Shown here piece by piece: positions 31,354 through 43,179 of a stretch of DNA of 64,000 nt. Location of the stretch: assembly GCA_014529385.2 (NCBI GenBank), contig CM043959.1, forward strand, positions 48,487,928 through 48,551,927, in the 5' to 3' direction. The first letter of the stretch is position 1; each line of letters starts with the position of its first letter. The notes beneath the pieces were generated by a model. It was given only the letters and a program-made list of their open reading frames with translations, did not search any database and was not told the DNA's origin. The position numbers and the translations under genes were made by a program. The stretch comes from Adiantum capillus-veneris. Lineage: Eukaryota > Streptophyta > Polypodiopsida > Polypodiales > Pteridaceae.

Positions 31354-34091
31354 GAGGAGTCATAGATGAACAAGCACTAGTGCATGTTACACCCTATGCG
31401 GAGCCTAGTCCATCTACAATAATGTTAGAGGGAGATTTTTATAATTCACATCCACCACCAATGGAGGAACCTGTGACTTATGCTCCACCAGAGCTCGCAC
31501 CAAGGTATTATATCATGGTGTCAGACCTCCCATGGTAAGACCCATGATTAAGCCAAGAACAGGAAACTGTCATAACTGTGGTGCAGATGATCATTGGAAA
31601 AATGAACGCCCAGATCCTGACAAAAACCTCAAGCCAGTTGAAGCTTATTGCATACAATGTTGCAAAAAGCGAGGATTCTTTCCAGAAGATTGTCCTAAAA
31701 ATCCTTTAAACAAGGGTAAAATAGTAGTAAACATAGTCCAAGTGATACCTAGTAGCTCATCTAAGAGTGAACCGATTGTTCCAATCAAGGTAATCACTAG
31801 AGAGAGCCTAGGCTAAGAAAAGAAACAAAACTCCTCTGATGATTCGGATAACACAAAAGCTACCTCTCAAAAGACCAAAAGAAGCAAAAGCAAAACTTTA
31901 TGAGATGAGAAAACAAAAACAACGGGCTGAAATCGAGGAGAAAGCAAAAAAGCTAGTCCAGGAAAAGGTGAAAGAAACTGGAAGCGAAATCAAAGAAACA
32001 ACCATGAAATCTGGAGGATCAATTTTGGTTGATGGAATTTTTGAGCCTATTAATGTAGCCTTGGAAGCTTACCCAATCAGGACTTAAGGCATGCCAAAAC
32101 ATGGAAAATAAATGGAAAAACTATCCCTCTCCCTACATGGAAGCAGCTAAGCTTGAAGCTTATAAAAATTTGGTAAGAATCGTGCAAGAAATGCTAGAAA
32201 GACAAAAACCCAAGCTTGAGAATATCGCAAAACCTGAAGAGCTTGTGGTAAGAGACACTCAAGAAAAATCCAAAGTGGTGGTAGAACCCCACCTTGAAAC
32301 AAAAGAACCAGAACTTTTAGTGCCGAACAGCGAAGATGCCTTAGACGGAATTCCATTCGTAGAGGAAGATTGGCCAGGGCACTTATGGGAAAAAGTTAAC
32401 AAGATCAATGATGGGAGCCTAACTCTAAAGTCGGCTCCTATAGAGGAAGTTTGGTTAGACAACCTACCTCCTGATATGGACGTGGATGTACAATCCTTGT
32501 ATGGGGATTGCGGATCTGAAGCTTTAAGAATGTCAAACCACTGACCTTGAAAATATTATCCTCTTCCTTGGGGGATAACAAAGATAAATCCGTAGTGTGT
32601 AAGACCACTCAAATAAAAAGAGCGGAACAGACCCTAGAAGTAGACAATATTCATTCAATCATGTCTACACCCATCTAATGCACTCTGACCTTGGGAGAAC
32701 TATTAAAAATCAGACTATATTTATGGAATGATCTACAGAAAACCCTAGAGAAGGTGGGGATAACGGGGTTAATCGCAAAAAAATTTGGAAAATTGAAACA
32801 CATAATGGACAATAAAGAGATTTGATATGTTCCAATGAACAAAGTTGGAAAAAACCTGTGAAAGGGAAGAAGGAAACACAACCCTTCTAGTGAAATATAA
32901 TGACATTGAAACCCTGGCAATACTGGATAGTGGGGCAGGCATAGCCATAGCCACGAAAGCAGTATGGGAATCCTGGGGAGAACCAGCCATTAGACGAACT
33001 CGAATGAAATTTCAATTGGCTAACGGACACATTGAAAGACCCTTAGGACTACTTGAAAAAGTGATAGTTAATTCCTGTGGGATTGAATATTAACACACTT
33101 TTGCCATAGTAGACATTGGGAAAAAACCTCAATTATGAAATCATATTGGGAAGACCTTTCATGCGACAGGTACAACTTATCCAAGATTGGGGAAACAATT
33201 ATCTGTACTTGAAGCAAGTGGGATCTATAACAAGGGTTAATTTAAAAGATCACACTTAGAGATGTCATGAAAATGCCCATACAAGAGTTTGATTCAGTCT
33301 CTTCGACTGAAACTAAGCTTCCATCTTGGTTAAACAAAGACACTCCTATTTGGATGTGTGGAGCTTCAAAAAACAGGAGCTTAAAACGAGAAAAATGTAT
33401 CTTAGAAAGGGATTGCACAAATGAAGCCTATGTACTTGGACCCTTTCCAGAGCATTTTTTTGAGCTATTTGAGTGGACTCAAATTTTAGCAACAATGGAT
33501 GTATGTATGAATACGTCTGTGCCTATTCAATTTTGCAATGAGGATGGCTACGACATAATTCCCATCCAAATGATTTCAACCTTCAACATTGAAGATGGAA
33601 GTGAGGATCCCAAGGACTTGATAAAAGCTCAACAAGTCTTTTTAGACCTCTACTACGATGCAACAATTGAGTTGGATGAACACTCAACTACCTCAAAAGA
33701 TTCAGGGTCAGAAAAAGAACATGTGAGAGCTAAGCTACTCTTAAAAGGAGGGGAGGGAAAGTTTTTTGACTTTCCGAACCAGAAATCAAGAAGACAAAAA
33801 TGGTATAGACAAAAAAGAAACACCAGAAACGTGAAAACAGGACCTATGCCATCAGTCTCCAATAGGACACAATTCCTGATGCAGATAGATGCACATGATT
33901 GTGTCAAGGACAAAATCACTAGCAGATATCCTTCAAACAAACATCCAAAAATGTCAAAAACATCGAGAAAAACAAGGAAGGATACTCAAGCAAAGCCAAA
34001 TAAACAAAACAAGGAGCCAACCATGACACGAGTTGAGCGGAAAAAGAAATATCAAGAGTTGAAAAAAGCTCTAAAGGAAATATATATATGA
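31354..34091 (+). pseudogene. Copy A: nucleocapsid, aspartic protease and long linker
   Basis: Near 31560 the nucleocapsid reads CHNCGADDHWKNERP, a knuckle missing its last cysteine, followed by CIQCCKKRGFFPEDC. After a Lys/Glu-rich linker with stops, the retropepsin is at about 32880-33230 (ETLAILDSGAGIAIATKAVW, then NYEIILGRPFMRQVQL), with the catalytic DSGA intact but a TAA at about 33091. A linker of about 270 codons without known domain follows (33267-34091). It ends basic, and leads to reverse transcriptase. The duplicated counterpart is 35429-36152 plus 41281-43161. Confidence 0.85.
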
Positions 34092-34199
34092 CCGAAATGG
34101 AAACCACAGAAGAGGATGGTAAGGATGTAATGAATATCCATCCCATTAAAAAAAGTATTCTCTACAAGATCAAAAAATCATAGTCAAACAACCTGTTAG

Positions 34200-35428
34200 G
34201 TAATTATGAAAACAGGGCGAGTCCTACAAAGGGCCCGAGAAAGAGAAAAAAGTAGACTTGGCCGAACCAGGGGAAGAACCTAGGCCTCTGCCTACATTGC
34301 AAATTACCTAAAAGAAGATGAATAAGAGCTTTTATTAAGCTTACTAAAAGAATATCGAGATATCTTTGCTTGGTCTTACAAGGATCTCAAGGGTGTTGAT
34401 CCAAAAATCTGTCAACATACCATACCCATGAGAGATGATGTGAAACCAAGTAGACAAAGGCCATACACATGTAATGAAACATTTGCCAAGAAAATCAAAG
34501 AAGAGATTGAGAAACTAAAGGAAGCCGAATTCATTTAAGAAATTGAACACACAGATTGGGTGTCTCCAATTGTAGTAGTACCCAAGAAGAATGGAAAATT
34601 ACGAGTGTGTGTCAATCTCAAAAAAAGTGAATGCAACTATTATTAGAGACAACTCTCCTCTTCCAATCACTAAGCATGTGTTAGAACGAGTTGCAAGAAA
34701 AGAAGCTTACAGTTTCTTAGATGGATTTTTGGGATGCAATCAACTTTTGGTTGACCCAAAAGATCATCATAAAACTGCTTTTGCAACAGAATGGATATTT
34801 TTGCCTATCGGGTTATGCCATTTGGATTAACTAATGCTCTTGCCACCTTTCAAAGATTTTTGAGCCATGCTTTTAAAGAATATCTGAGGAAATTCTTGGA
34901 AGTGTATATGGATGATCTATGCGTACATTCATCAATCCGAGCTGATCATTTTGAACACCTCAAAAAGGTATTCAAAAAATGTAGACTTTATAGGATTTTC
35001 CTAAATCCTGAAAAGTGCACATTCATGGGTAGACAAGGAAAAATTCTTGGACATATAGTGTCTAAAAATGGCATCGCTACTGACTTGGATAAAATTCATG
35101 TTATTTTTTATTTGCCTAGACCAAAAACAGTAAAGGGGGTTTCAAGCCTTCATGGGGCATTATGGATAGTACAAGCGGTTCATTTATATGTATGCTATAA
35201 TTGCAAAACCCATGTATAGCTTGATTACACACTTGAATGGAGCGAGGCATGTGAAGAATCCTTCATGAAGCTTAAGGAAGCTCTCACCTTAACTCCAATA
35301 TTGAAAGCACCAGATTGGAATAAGATATTCCACATACATGTAGATGCTTCCAATTTTGCTATCCGTTGTATACTAGCTCAACCAGGAGACAGGAAAATTG
35401 ACTTTTCTGTTTCTTATGCTACCCGACA
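34200..35428 (+). pseudogene. Copy A: reverse transcriptase and truncated RNase H
   Basis: Reverse transcriptase starts around 34340 (EYRDIFAWSYKDLKGVDPKI) and has several frame breaks. It carries VMPFGLTNALATFQRFLSHA and the catalytic box VYMDDLCVHSSIRADHFEHL near 34900. RNase H (35265-35428) opens with LKAPDWNKIFHIHVDASNFA and stops abruptly after DFSVSYATRH, where the sequence jumps back to nucleocapsid-region sequence. Integrase is absent from this copy. Confidence 0.9.
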
Positions 35429-36152
35429 CCCTATGTTGAGCCTAGTCCGTCTACAGTAATGGTAGAAGGAAATTGGTATAATGCACATCCACCACCAATG
35501 GAAGAACCTGTGACTTATGCTCCACCAGAGCTTGCACCAATGTACTATGTGGCTAATCAAGGTGTTAGACCTCCTATGGTAAGACCCGTGATTAAACCAA
35601 GAACGGGAAACTGTCATAACTGTGGTGCAGATAATCATTGGAAAAATGAATTCCCAAAGCCTGACAAAAACCTCAAGCCAGTTGAAGCTTATTGCATACA
35701 ATGTTGCAAAAAGGGATAACACTTCCTGGAAGATTGTCCTAAAAATCCTTTAAACAAGGGTAAAACCGTAGTAAGCGTAGTCCAAGTGATACCTAGTAGC
35801 TTATCTAAGAGTGAACCGATTGTTCCAATCAAGGTAATCACTAGAGCTCATGCTAAGAAAAAGAAACATAACTCCTCTGATGATTCGGAGAATACAAAAG
35901 TTGTCTCTCAAAAGACCAAAAGAACAGAAGCAAAAGGTATGAGATGAGAAAACAAAAACAACAAGCTGAAATCGAGGAAAAAGCAAAACAACTATTCCAG
36001 GAAAAGGTGAAAGGAAGTGAAAGCAAAATCTAAGAAACAATTGTGAAATCTGGAGGATCGATTTTGGTTGATAAAATTTTTGAGCCTATTAATGTACCCT
36101 TGGAAGCCTACTAAGCAGGACTTGAAGCAGGCCAAAACATGGAAAACAAATG
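35429..36152 (+). pseudogene. Copy B: nucleocapsid region, left part
   Basis: Reads PPPMEEPVTYAPPELAPMYY, then CHNCGADNHWKNEFP (again lacking the last knuckle cysteine) and YCIQCCKKG before a TAA at 35717. The Lys/Gln-rich linker follows up to GGAAAACAAATG at 36152, where the DNA transposon is inserted. The sequence resumes at 41281. Confidence 0.9.
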
Positions 36153-36158
36153 AAGATC

Positions 36159-36184
36159 TATTTAGGAATTTTGGGAATTATTCA
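36159..36184 (+). repeat. Left terminal inverted repeat of the nested DNA transposon
   Basis: The first ten bases TATTTAGGAA match the right end exactly in reverse complement. The next 16 match at 10 positions, including GGAA and ATTCA blocks. Six or seven non-matching bases lie outside it. Confidence 0.7.
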
Positions 36185-36725
36185 AGTCCCATTTCTTATA
36201 ACGCTATTAAAAAAATTAGTATTTTTGTGTAGTTTGAGCTATCATCTATTCACGGTTACACTATGTTTCATATACCCCTTAACACATATCTATAGGGATA
36301 TGTGTATTTATATACATACTTATATGCATCAACTACAATGACATCAAAAGAATGAGGGAAGCATGGCACTAAACTCAATTTGCATTATACAACATTATTC
36401 ATGTACAAAAAGTTCTTTGAATCAGTAGCTCAGATTTGAAACATTAACGTTAAAGAATTGTCTATATCAACACTCATAAAAGAATCTACAATAATCAAAA
36501 ACAAATTTTAGAATTGAAGGGACCTCAAAATAGTGTGGTGTTTAGAAACACCAAGATAAAAAATAAAATCCAATTCGCATATTTACATGGATCCAAGTAT
36601 TGTACAACTCATCCGAGGAAATGATACTATGTCAAGAGGCTCAATGACTATAAATACATCATTAAACTTTGTGTTTTCTCATGTATTGCTCCAATACGTA
36701 CAAGGTTTCTCTATCACAAGCTGCT

Positions 36726-37121
36726 TCATTTACCAACATATTGCAAGTATACTCTCATTTGTCCCTTGCATAGATCCAACCAAGTAACCATGCAGTGATT
36801 GTTCTCTCCAAAAAAACTTTCAAGCTCTTCTATTGATTGATTCCACATTTTTGGAAAAATCAAGTAGGTTCCGGGCATATTCCACATTACACTATAAAGG
36901 GCCTCATCAAAAATTAAGGTATTATTTCCATCCAAATCATGAAAAATTATCCATGCTACATCCAAGTTCTTGTGGTATACAAATCGATATCCAATTAGAA
37001 GATCTGTCTTTTGGCATGCTGCCTGTCCTGCTATGACATTAAATTTTTTATGGTGTTGTGGAAAGCATAACTCAAGAATATGACGAGTCCTTTGCAATCT
37101 ATTAGTGTTCCAAATCCACAC
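36726..37121 (-). CDS. Antisense open frame of 131 codons in the nested transposon, unrecognised
   Basis: Encodes a protein of natural-looking composition, for example FNVIAGQAACQKTDLLIGYR and VAWIIFHDLDGNNTLIFDEA, rich in aromatic residues. It lies opposite in strand to the transposase-like gene, in the 5' third of the element. It could be a second transposon gene, a captured host exon, or chance. No family is recognised. Confidence 0.35.
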   Translation of the reverse strand: MWIWNTNRLQRTRHILELCFPQHHKKFNVIAGQAACQKTDLLIGYRFVYHKNLDVAWIIFHDLDGNNTLIFDEALYSVMWNMPGTYLIFPKMWNQSIEELESFFGENNHCMVTWLDLCKGQMRVYLQYVGK

Positions 37122-37316
37122 CTCAAACTATTGCATGCAAAAATCAAGAGCCTCCTACCATCCTCCATGGATTGACCCAGTGTAGATTTTCTTAATTGAA
37201 TGGGATGCAAGCTTTTGCTAAAATTGTGAGTGTATCTTGGGAATGCATTAAATTTTGAGTTATATGTTCAAACATACAATTTTACTGATATCTCTTGATT
37301 TTATCAAAAATTGCAG

Positions 37317-37760
37317 GGTCCAAAACAAGGTGATTCAGTGTTTCTTGTTGATGGTTCCACAAGGAAAGCTCATGGGATTATTCATTCCACTGATGCATCT
37401 CAACGTTGTAGTTTTGAATTGATTGGCACAACATGTGTGGTGATACATGTACTAGAAAGTTTTGATAAGACCTTCTTGATTCCATTCATCACAATGGATG
37501 CAAGAACCATGTCTCAAGCAATTGGAAGCATCATCAAATGGCCATTGCATAATATTGTTATGGACAGAGGAAAATCTCACACAATAGATGAGGATTTTCT
37601 TGTTGGTCAAGAAGATGGCTTGATAGATAGAGCGAGTTGGAAAGAGAAAAGAGTCATCCTTTGGGCTGACAATAGATCTACAAAACTTGGTAATAGAGTG
37701 GTATTGCTGGTCCACCCATATGAGGCTATAAACTGTACTGAACTAGGTGAGAGTAGCTAG
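37317..37760 (+). pseudogene. Transposon protein segment 1, DUF8039-like
   Basis: A clean splice-acceptor-like context (pyrimidine-rich, then TTGCAG at 37311-37316) precedes KQGDSVFLVDGSTRKAHGII, then VVIHVLESFDKTFLIPFITM and GSIIKWPLHNIVMDRG. The pattern of G-D-x-V-x-L at the start and a later dA-x-x-x-I-x-W-P motif resembles the DUF8039-type domain found in plant transposon proteins. This assignment is from memory of the pattern. It ends near an AG/GTGAG that could be a splice donor (about 37746). Upstream exons were not identified. Confidence 0.5.
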
Positions 37761-37768
37761 GGTGTCAT

Positions 37769-38641
37769 GTGGAAGGGTCGATGCATCCACATCAAAGTGA
37801 TATTTTAAGTTTGAATTTGGTAAGCTGGTCTATTAGGCAGATCACATTTGAGAATGGTGAGCCCTTGATCAAAGACACTGGATCTTCTTCTGCCATTGAG
37901 GGTATTCAAGATTTTCTCATGGAAGAAACGAGAGATTCCCTTGACAGCTTATATGCTTACAGTGATGAGTATGAGGATGATGGCATAGATAACAACACTG
38001 AAACTAGTTTTGAATAAGGTATCACCAGTACAGAACTAGGTCTTCTTCTTCATACTCAAAATGATAGAGAGCAGGATGCCATTGTCGATGACTATGATAT
38101 AAGAGATGGGACAGGTAAGAAAAGGAGTTATGTACATAGAGTTAGGCCTAGAAAAAAAAAAGGTAATTCTTATGCGTTCAACAAACAATGTGATACTGCA
38201 AACATTCACAAAGTTGCAACAATTGATTGTTGTGAGATGCAATGCTACCAGATTGGAAACAGATCCAAAATCATGCAAGCGAGGGTAGACTTTTGGGGAC
38301 AAAGCTACACTAGCCGATGCACATTTGTATTGGATTGTATGAGCATGGCTCATAGAAAAGATCAAGAAGAGGAATTCTTTGAGTTTATTTTTGATGGAAA
38401 GAAGGTATGTAGTAAAGCATGGTATGTAATGCATGGAATAGGAAAGTCAACATTTTACAGGCTGCGTAAAAAATTCTTGGATGGAGCATGCAATGGCAAT
38501 CATGGAAACACTGGAATAATAAGGAAGAGCTTGACACATGTTGAGATGGAAAAAGCACTCATACAGGGCTTCATAGATAATAATGCATATCAAATGCCAC
38601 ATAAGTCAAGCATGGCACTCGGGAAATTCAACGTGTTCTAA
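37769..38641 (+). pseudogene. Transposon protein segment 2, acidic linker and basic region
   Basis: One reading frame crosses a single TAA at 38015. The first part is acidic (LYAYSDEYEDDGIDNNTE), then comes a basic patch (GKKRSYVHRVRPRKKKG). This is followed by FWGQSYTSRCTFVLDCMSMA and GIGKSTFYRLRKKFLDGACN, which looks like a helix-turn-helix or other DNA-contact region in front of the catalytic part. It ends at a TAA and continues in another frame near 38640. Confidence 0.5.
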
Positions 38642-40581
38642 CAATGATGTACAAACAAGTGGACATTTTGCGGGTAGTAAACGACACACTTGTCACAATG
38701 GAATACAAAACGTTGTCATAGCCAACATTCTCAAGGTTGTGGAACACAGTCTTCAAGACAGTCACTTTATCAAACTCAAGCACGTTCTCTAAATGTGACA
38801 TTTGCACATCAATAAAGGTCAAGCTGGAGACCAAACATCAGGTGGAGCGTACTAGATACATGGCACAGAGGAGAGCACACATGTTGCAACAAATGAACTG
38901 TAGAAATCTGTACTATGCTTGGACGAGCTCTTCAGAAATGAGTCCAACCAAGTTCTTGTGCATTATACATGACAAGATGGACCAGAGTAATACTGCTATA
39001 CCACAAATTAAACCAGTTCCAACATCTCTCAATGGAGTTGAGAGGCTTCCAGTATCCTTGACTGGAATGCTCACTCATGGACATGGACAAACAGCTTATG
39101 GTCACTTTGCATTGGGATTATGGCTGAGTGATCCCAACTTCACAATTGCATCTCTCTCAAAATGTCTAAGAAACTCAAAAAGAAGAGATAAACATATGTT
39201 GGGTGACTTGAGCCTATAAAACTCAAGTGTAGAACCAAAAAAAAATCTTTTTTATTGTGTTTTGTCTACCACTTCTCTCTATCACCATATGAAAGTGCTT
39301 AAGGAGAAAAACCAGTACTGCAAGGAACAGAGTGCTCAGAATGAAGAGGCAGAGACTAATCTAATCACAAATGTGAATGTTGAGACTGAGAATTTTGCTT
39401 CTAGACAGGGAAATTATTGTCCAAGGATGCAATCAATTTTTGCTACTAATGCACATGTACAGGAGGATGGCAATGTATTTGGATTCAAGAGGTTGCCAAG
39501 AACATTGTTGTTGCAACTTGACAATTGTGGTTCAGAAAATAAGAATCGATATGTATTTGCATACCTATCATTGTTGGTTGCACGAGGAGTATTTGACATT
39601 GTGCATCTTGTATTTCTTATGGTTGGTCACACTCATGAAGACATTGATGCATTGTTCAGTCGCTTTTCTGAGAAGCTTAGAAAACAAGCCATTTTTACAT
39701 TTCCACATTTGATGAAGATCTTTGGTGAGTGTGTTAGCATGCATCCAACACCTTTTCTCCTACAAAAGGTGGCAGACTTTAAAGGATTTGTAAAGGGGTT
39801 CTTACATGATGGAGTAGATAGCTTAGTGAGTCATTCAAAGCCATTGCAATTTAGGTTCTATATGAGTGCTGGAATACCTTTGATGCAGTACAAAGTACAC
39901 CCTAAAAATGTGGATTGGTTACCCGAAAATGGTATAGAGTTATGGAAGAGAAATGACCAAGGAGGAGCCAAACTTCCTGAAGGTGTTCCAAAAGTATTAC
40001 CACCCTTTGAGTATGTTAAAGATAGTGAGAAAGTTATGGAAGGATTAAAGAAGTATGTTAGTTGGTGGAAAGATCACTTGCAAGAGAAAGGAGATGAAAG
40101 TGAGTATGCTAGGTGGATCAACCCAGTTCTTATGTAGTACTGGGAGAATCTCATGCAAGCTATGCAAAACCTTGGACAAAGTGAAAACACTTTATTTGAT
40201 GACTTCTGGCCAAGGAGTATACGTGAACAAGATCATCCTCTTGAAGTTCCATTGGAAGATGGTCTAGATGAAGCACTTGACATAATCGAGGGCCACTATT
40301 GTGGTCCAATGTGCAACAAACGTGCTAAGGAGTTCAACCCAACTCTTGATGTGGCAAAGGGAGACTTTGTACTTGTGCAACCTTGTGATGAAAATTACCC
40401 AATTTGGTTAGGAGTGGCAGCAACAGATATTGATCAGAACAATGACTCGACAACCTATCTTCAAGTGAAGATACAATACTGGGCACCAATTTCAAAGAAG
40501 AAGAATGCAAGTGATGTGGAGGTTTACAAGGATTGTTGGAACAAGTATTGGAAAGAGAACATCAATGATCCTCAACGCTAG
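38642..40581 (+). pseudogene. Transposon protein segment 3, DUF7869-like putative transposase
   Basis: One frame runs from about 38650 to 40581 with stops near 38718, 39217 and 40135. It starts with a Cys pair (FSKCDICTSIKVKLE), then SPTKFLCIIHDKMDQSNTAI. The core LLLQLDNCGSENKNRYVFAY followed by VFLMVGHTHEDIDALFSRFS is the hallmark of DUF7869 proteins, which are carried by transposons in many eukaryotes. The D-N-C-G and G-H-T-H-E-D motifs suggest a metal-binding (DDE-like) site by inference. After a stop, a C-terminal domain follows with DVAKGDFVLVQPCDENYPIW and IQYWAPISKKKNASDVEVY. Confidence 0.7.
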
Positions 40582-40978
40582 GAAGACACTAGCTGCATCA
40601 TTTGGGCATGGAAGCCCAATGGTGGACAAAATCAAGATTCCAAAGGCAATAATCATCAAGGCCAAAGAGAGTCGGTTGAAACTTGATTAACATGAGGCAC
40701 CATCAAATGTCAATGCAAATGAAGAGGAATGATCGCTTAGCATTGGCCTTTCACCATTGTAATCTTATGGCAATGGTTCCAATTAGTCCACCCATAGCTA
40801 GGATCATTATCAACATTGATAATGGCATCCCACCTTTGTAATCTTCAAGAAATCTTATTCAATATGAATGGTGTTTTTTTTCACTTTAGTCACCAAAGTT
40901 TTTCTTGCAACTTACATTTTAATTGTTTTATCAAATGAAGCATGTGTGGGAAGAAAATTTTGTTTTGGGTGCATGAGC

Positions 40979-40979
40979 A

Positions 40980-41011
<32 letters not shown>

Positions 41012-41060
41012 CGTGGGTGCGTGCATGCACACACGTGCGCATGAGTATGTGTGTGTGTGT
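40979..41060. repeat. (TG)n-rich microsatellite near the right end of the nested transposon
   Basis: GT repeats degrade into GCGT and GCAT variants and resume as (TG)n. It lies in the 3' non-coding part of the DNA transposon (40582-41247). Confidence 0.9.
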
Positions 41061-41247
41061 ATTTGTAAACTAACATATGCAAAAACACTCTAGTGTATAG
41101 TATGGTTGTTGAAAACGGACCATATTGGATCTTGCAGACTCATAAGCATCCAGTAAACATTGTATCTCAGTTTTCATATGTGCAACAACCTAGTACAATA
41201 CAATCTTATCTCAAGTCCATGAGACACAAAGAATCGTCCCAAATGTG

Positions 41248-41273
41248 TGAATTTTTCCGTATTTTCCTAAATA
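41248..41273 (-). repeat. Right terminal inverted repeat of the nested DNA transposon
   Basis: Reverse complement begins TATTTAGGAA and ends ATTCA, pairing with 36159-36184 at 20 of 26 positions by eye. Confidence 0.7.
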
Positions 41274-41280
41274 TGTGTTA

Positions 41281-43161
41281 ATGGAAGAACTATCCTTCTC
41301 CAGACATGGAAGCAGCTAAGCTTAAAGCTTATCATCATTTGGTAAGAATCACGCAAGAGATGCTGTGAAAACAAAAACCCAAGCTCGAAAGTATGGCAAA
41401 ACCTGAGGAGCTTGTGGTAAGAGATAATCAAAAAAATTCTGAAGTGGTGGTAGAACCCCACTTTGAACCAAAAGAGCCTAAACTTATAGTGCAGACAGCA
41501 AAGATGGAAAAAAGTTAGAGAGATCAATGATGGGAGCCTTAATCTAAAGTCATCTCCTATAGAGGAAGTTTGGTTCGACAACCTAACTCCTGATATGGAC
41601 ATGGATGTACAATCCTTGTATGGGGATTGCGGATCTGAAGCTTCAAGAATTTCTAAACCATTGACCTTGAAAACATTACCCTCTTACTTGGGGGATAACG
41701 AAGATGAATCCATAGTGTGTAAGACCATTCCGGTGAAAAGGGCGGAACAGACCCTAGAAGTAGACAACCTTCATTCATGTCTACAGCCATCCAATGCACT
41801 CTTATTTTGGGAGAGCTGTTAAAAATTAGACCATATTTATGGAATGATTTACAGAAAATCCTAGAGAAGGTGGGGATAACGGGGCTAATCTCAAAAAAAT
41901 TGGGAAGATTGAAACACGAAATGGATAACAAAGAGATTCGATCTGTTCCAATGAACAAAGTTGGAGAATACTATGAAGGGGAAGAAGGAAACACCACCCT
42001 TCCATTGAAATATAATGACATAGAAACCATGGAATATTGGATATTGGGGCAGGCATAGCCATAGCCACAAAAGCAGTATGGGAATCCTAGGGACAACCAG
42101 CCATTAGACAAACTCGAGTGAAATTGCAATTGGCTGACGGACACATTGAAAGACCCTTAGGACTGCTTGATAGTTAATTCCTGTGGGATTGAATATCAAC
42201 ACACTTTTGCCATAGTAGACTTTGGGAAGAAACTCAATTACGAAATCATATTGAGAAGACCTTTCATGCGACAGGTACAACTTATCCAAGATTGGGGAAA
42301 AAATTATTTGTACTTGAAGCAAGTGGGATCTATAACAAGGGTTAATCTAAAAGATCACACTTATAGAGATGTCATCAAAACGCCCATACAAGAGTTCGAT
42401 TCAGTCTCTTTGGCTGAAACTAAGCTTTATCGTGGTTGAACAAAGACACTCCTATTTGGATGTGCGGAGCTTCAGAAAATGGAAGCTTAAAACGAGAAGA
42501 ATGTATCTTAGAAAAGGATTGCACAGATGAAGCCTATGTACCTGAACCCTTTCCAAAACATTTGTTTGAGCCATTTGAGTGGACTCAAATTTTAGCGACA
42601 ATGGAAGTATGTGTGAATACGTCAATACCTACTCAATTTTGCAATGAGGACGGCTATGACATGATTCCCATCCAATTGATTTCAACCCTCTACATTGAAG
42701 ATAAAAATGAGGAAGTCAAGGACTTGATGAAAGCTCAACAAGTTTTTTCAGACCTCTACTACGATGCAATAGATGAGTTAGAAGAACATTCAGCTACCTC
42801 AAAAGATTCGGGGTCAGAAAAAGAACATGTGAGAGCTAAGCTACTCTTGAAAGGAGGGGAGGAAAAAAATTTTGACTTTCCAAACCAGAAATCAAGAAGG
42901 CAAAAATGGTGTAGACAAAAAAGAGAGACCAAAAACGTGCCATTTTCCAGTAGAACACAATTCCTGATGCAGATAGACGCACATGATTGTGTCAAGAACA
43001 AAATCACTGGTAGATATCCTTCAAAAGAAAATCCAAAAATTTCAAAAACATCAAGAAAAACAAGGAAGGATACTCAAGCAAAGCCAAAGAAACAGGGCAA
43101 GGAGCCAACCATGACACGAGTTGAATGGAAAAAGAAATATCAAGAGTTGAAAAAGCTCTAA
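41281..43161 (+). pseudogene. Copy B: protease region and linker after the transposon
   Basis: Continues the duplicated sequence directly (ELTP-type linker, MDMDVQSLYGDCGSEASRIS). The retropepsin is destroyed: where copy A has the DSGA box, copy B has a frameshift giving ETMEYWILGQA and a stop near 42057. A small deletion also removes part of the GLLEKVIVNSC segment. The linker (42167-43161) is otherwise open and matches copy A closely, for example NKDTPIWMCGASENGSLKRE and SRTQFLMQIDAHDCVKNKIT. Confidence 0.88.
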
Positions 43162-43179
43162 CGGGGATATATACAACCG

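Larger units (their letters stand above)
36153..41280 (+). mobile_element. DNA transposon encoding DUF8039-like and DUF7869-like proteins, nested in the retroelement
   Basis: Copy A of the retroelement gives the empty site (AATAAATGGAAAAACTATCC at 32108-32127). In copy B the same phrase is split into AACAAATG at 36152 and ATGGAAGAACTATCC at 41281, with 5128 bp between. Near both ends lie imperfect inverted repeats (TATTTAGGAA at 36159 and its complement TTCCTAAATA at 41264), extendable to 26 bp with 20 matches. A duplicated target of 4 bp (AATG) or, allowing one deletion, about 8 bp (AATG-AAG / AATGGAAG) flanks it. The interior carries a broken gene in several segments and a TG-rich microsatellite. 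Superfamily is not assigned. Confidence 0.82.
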
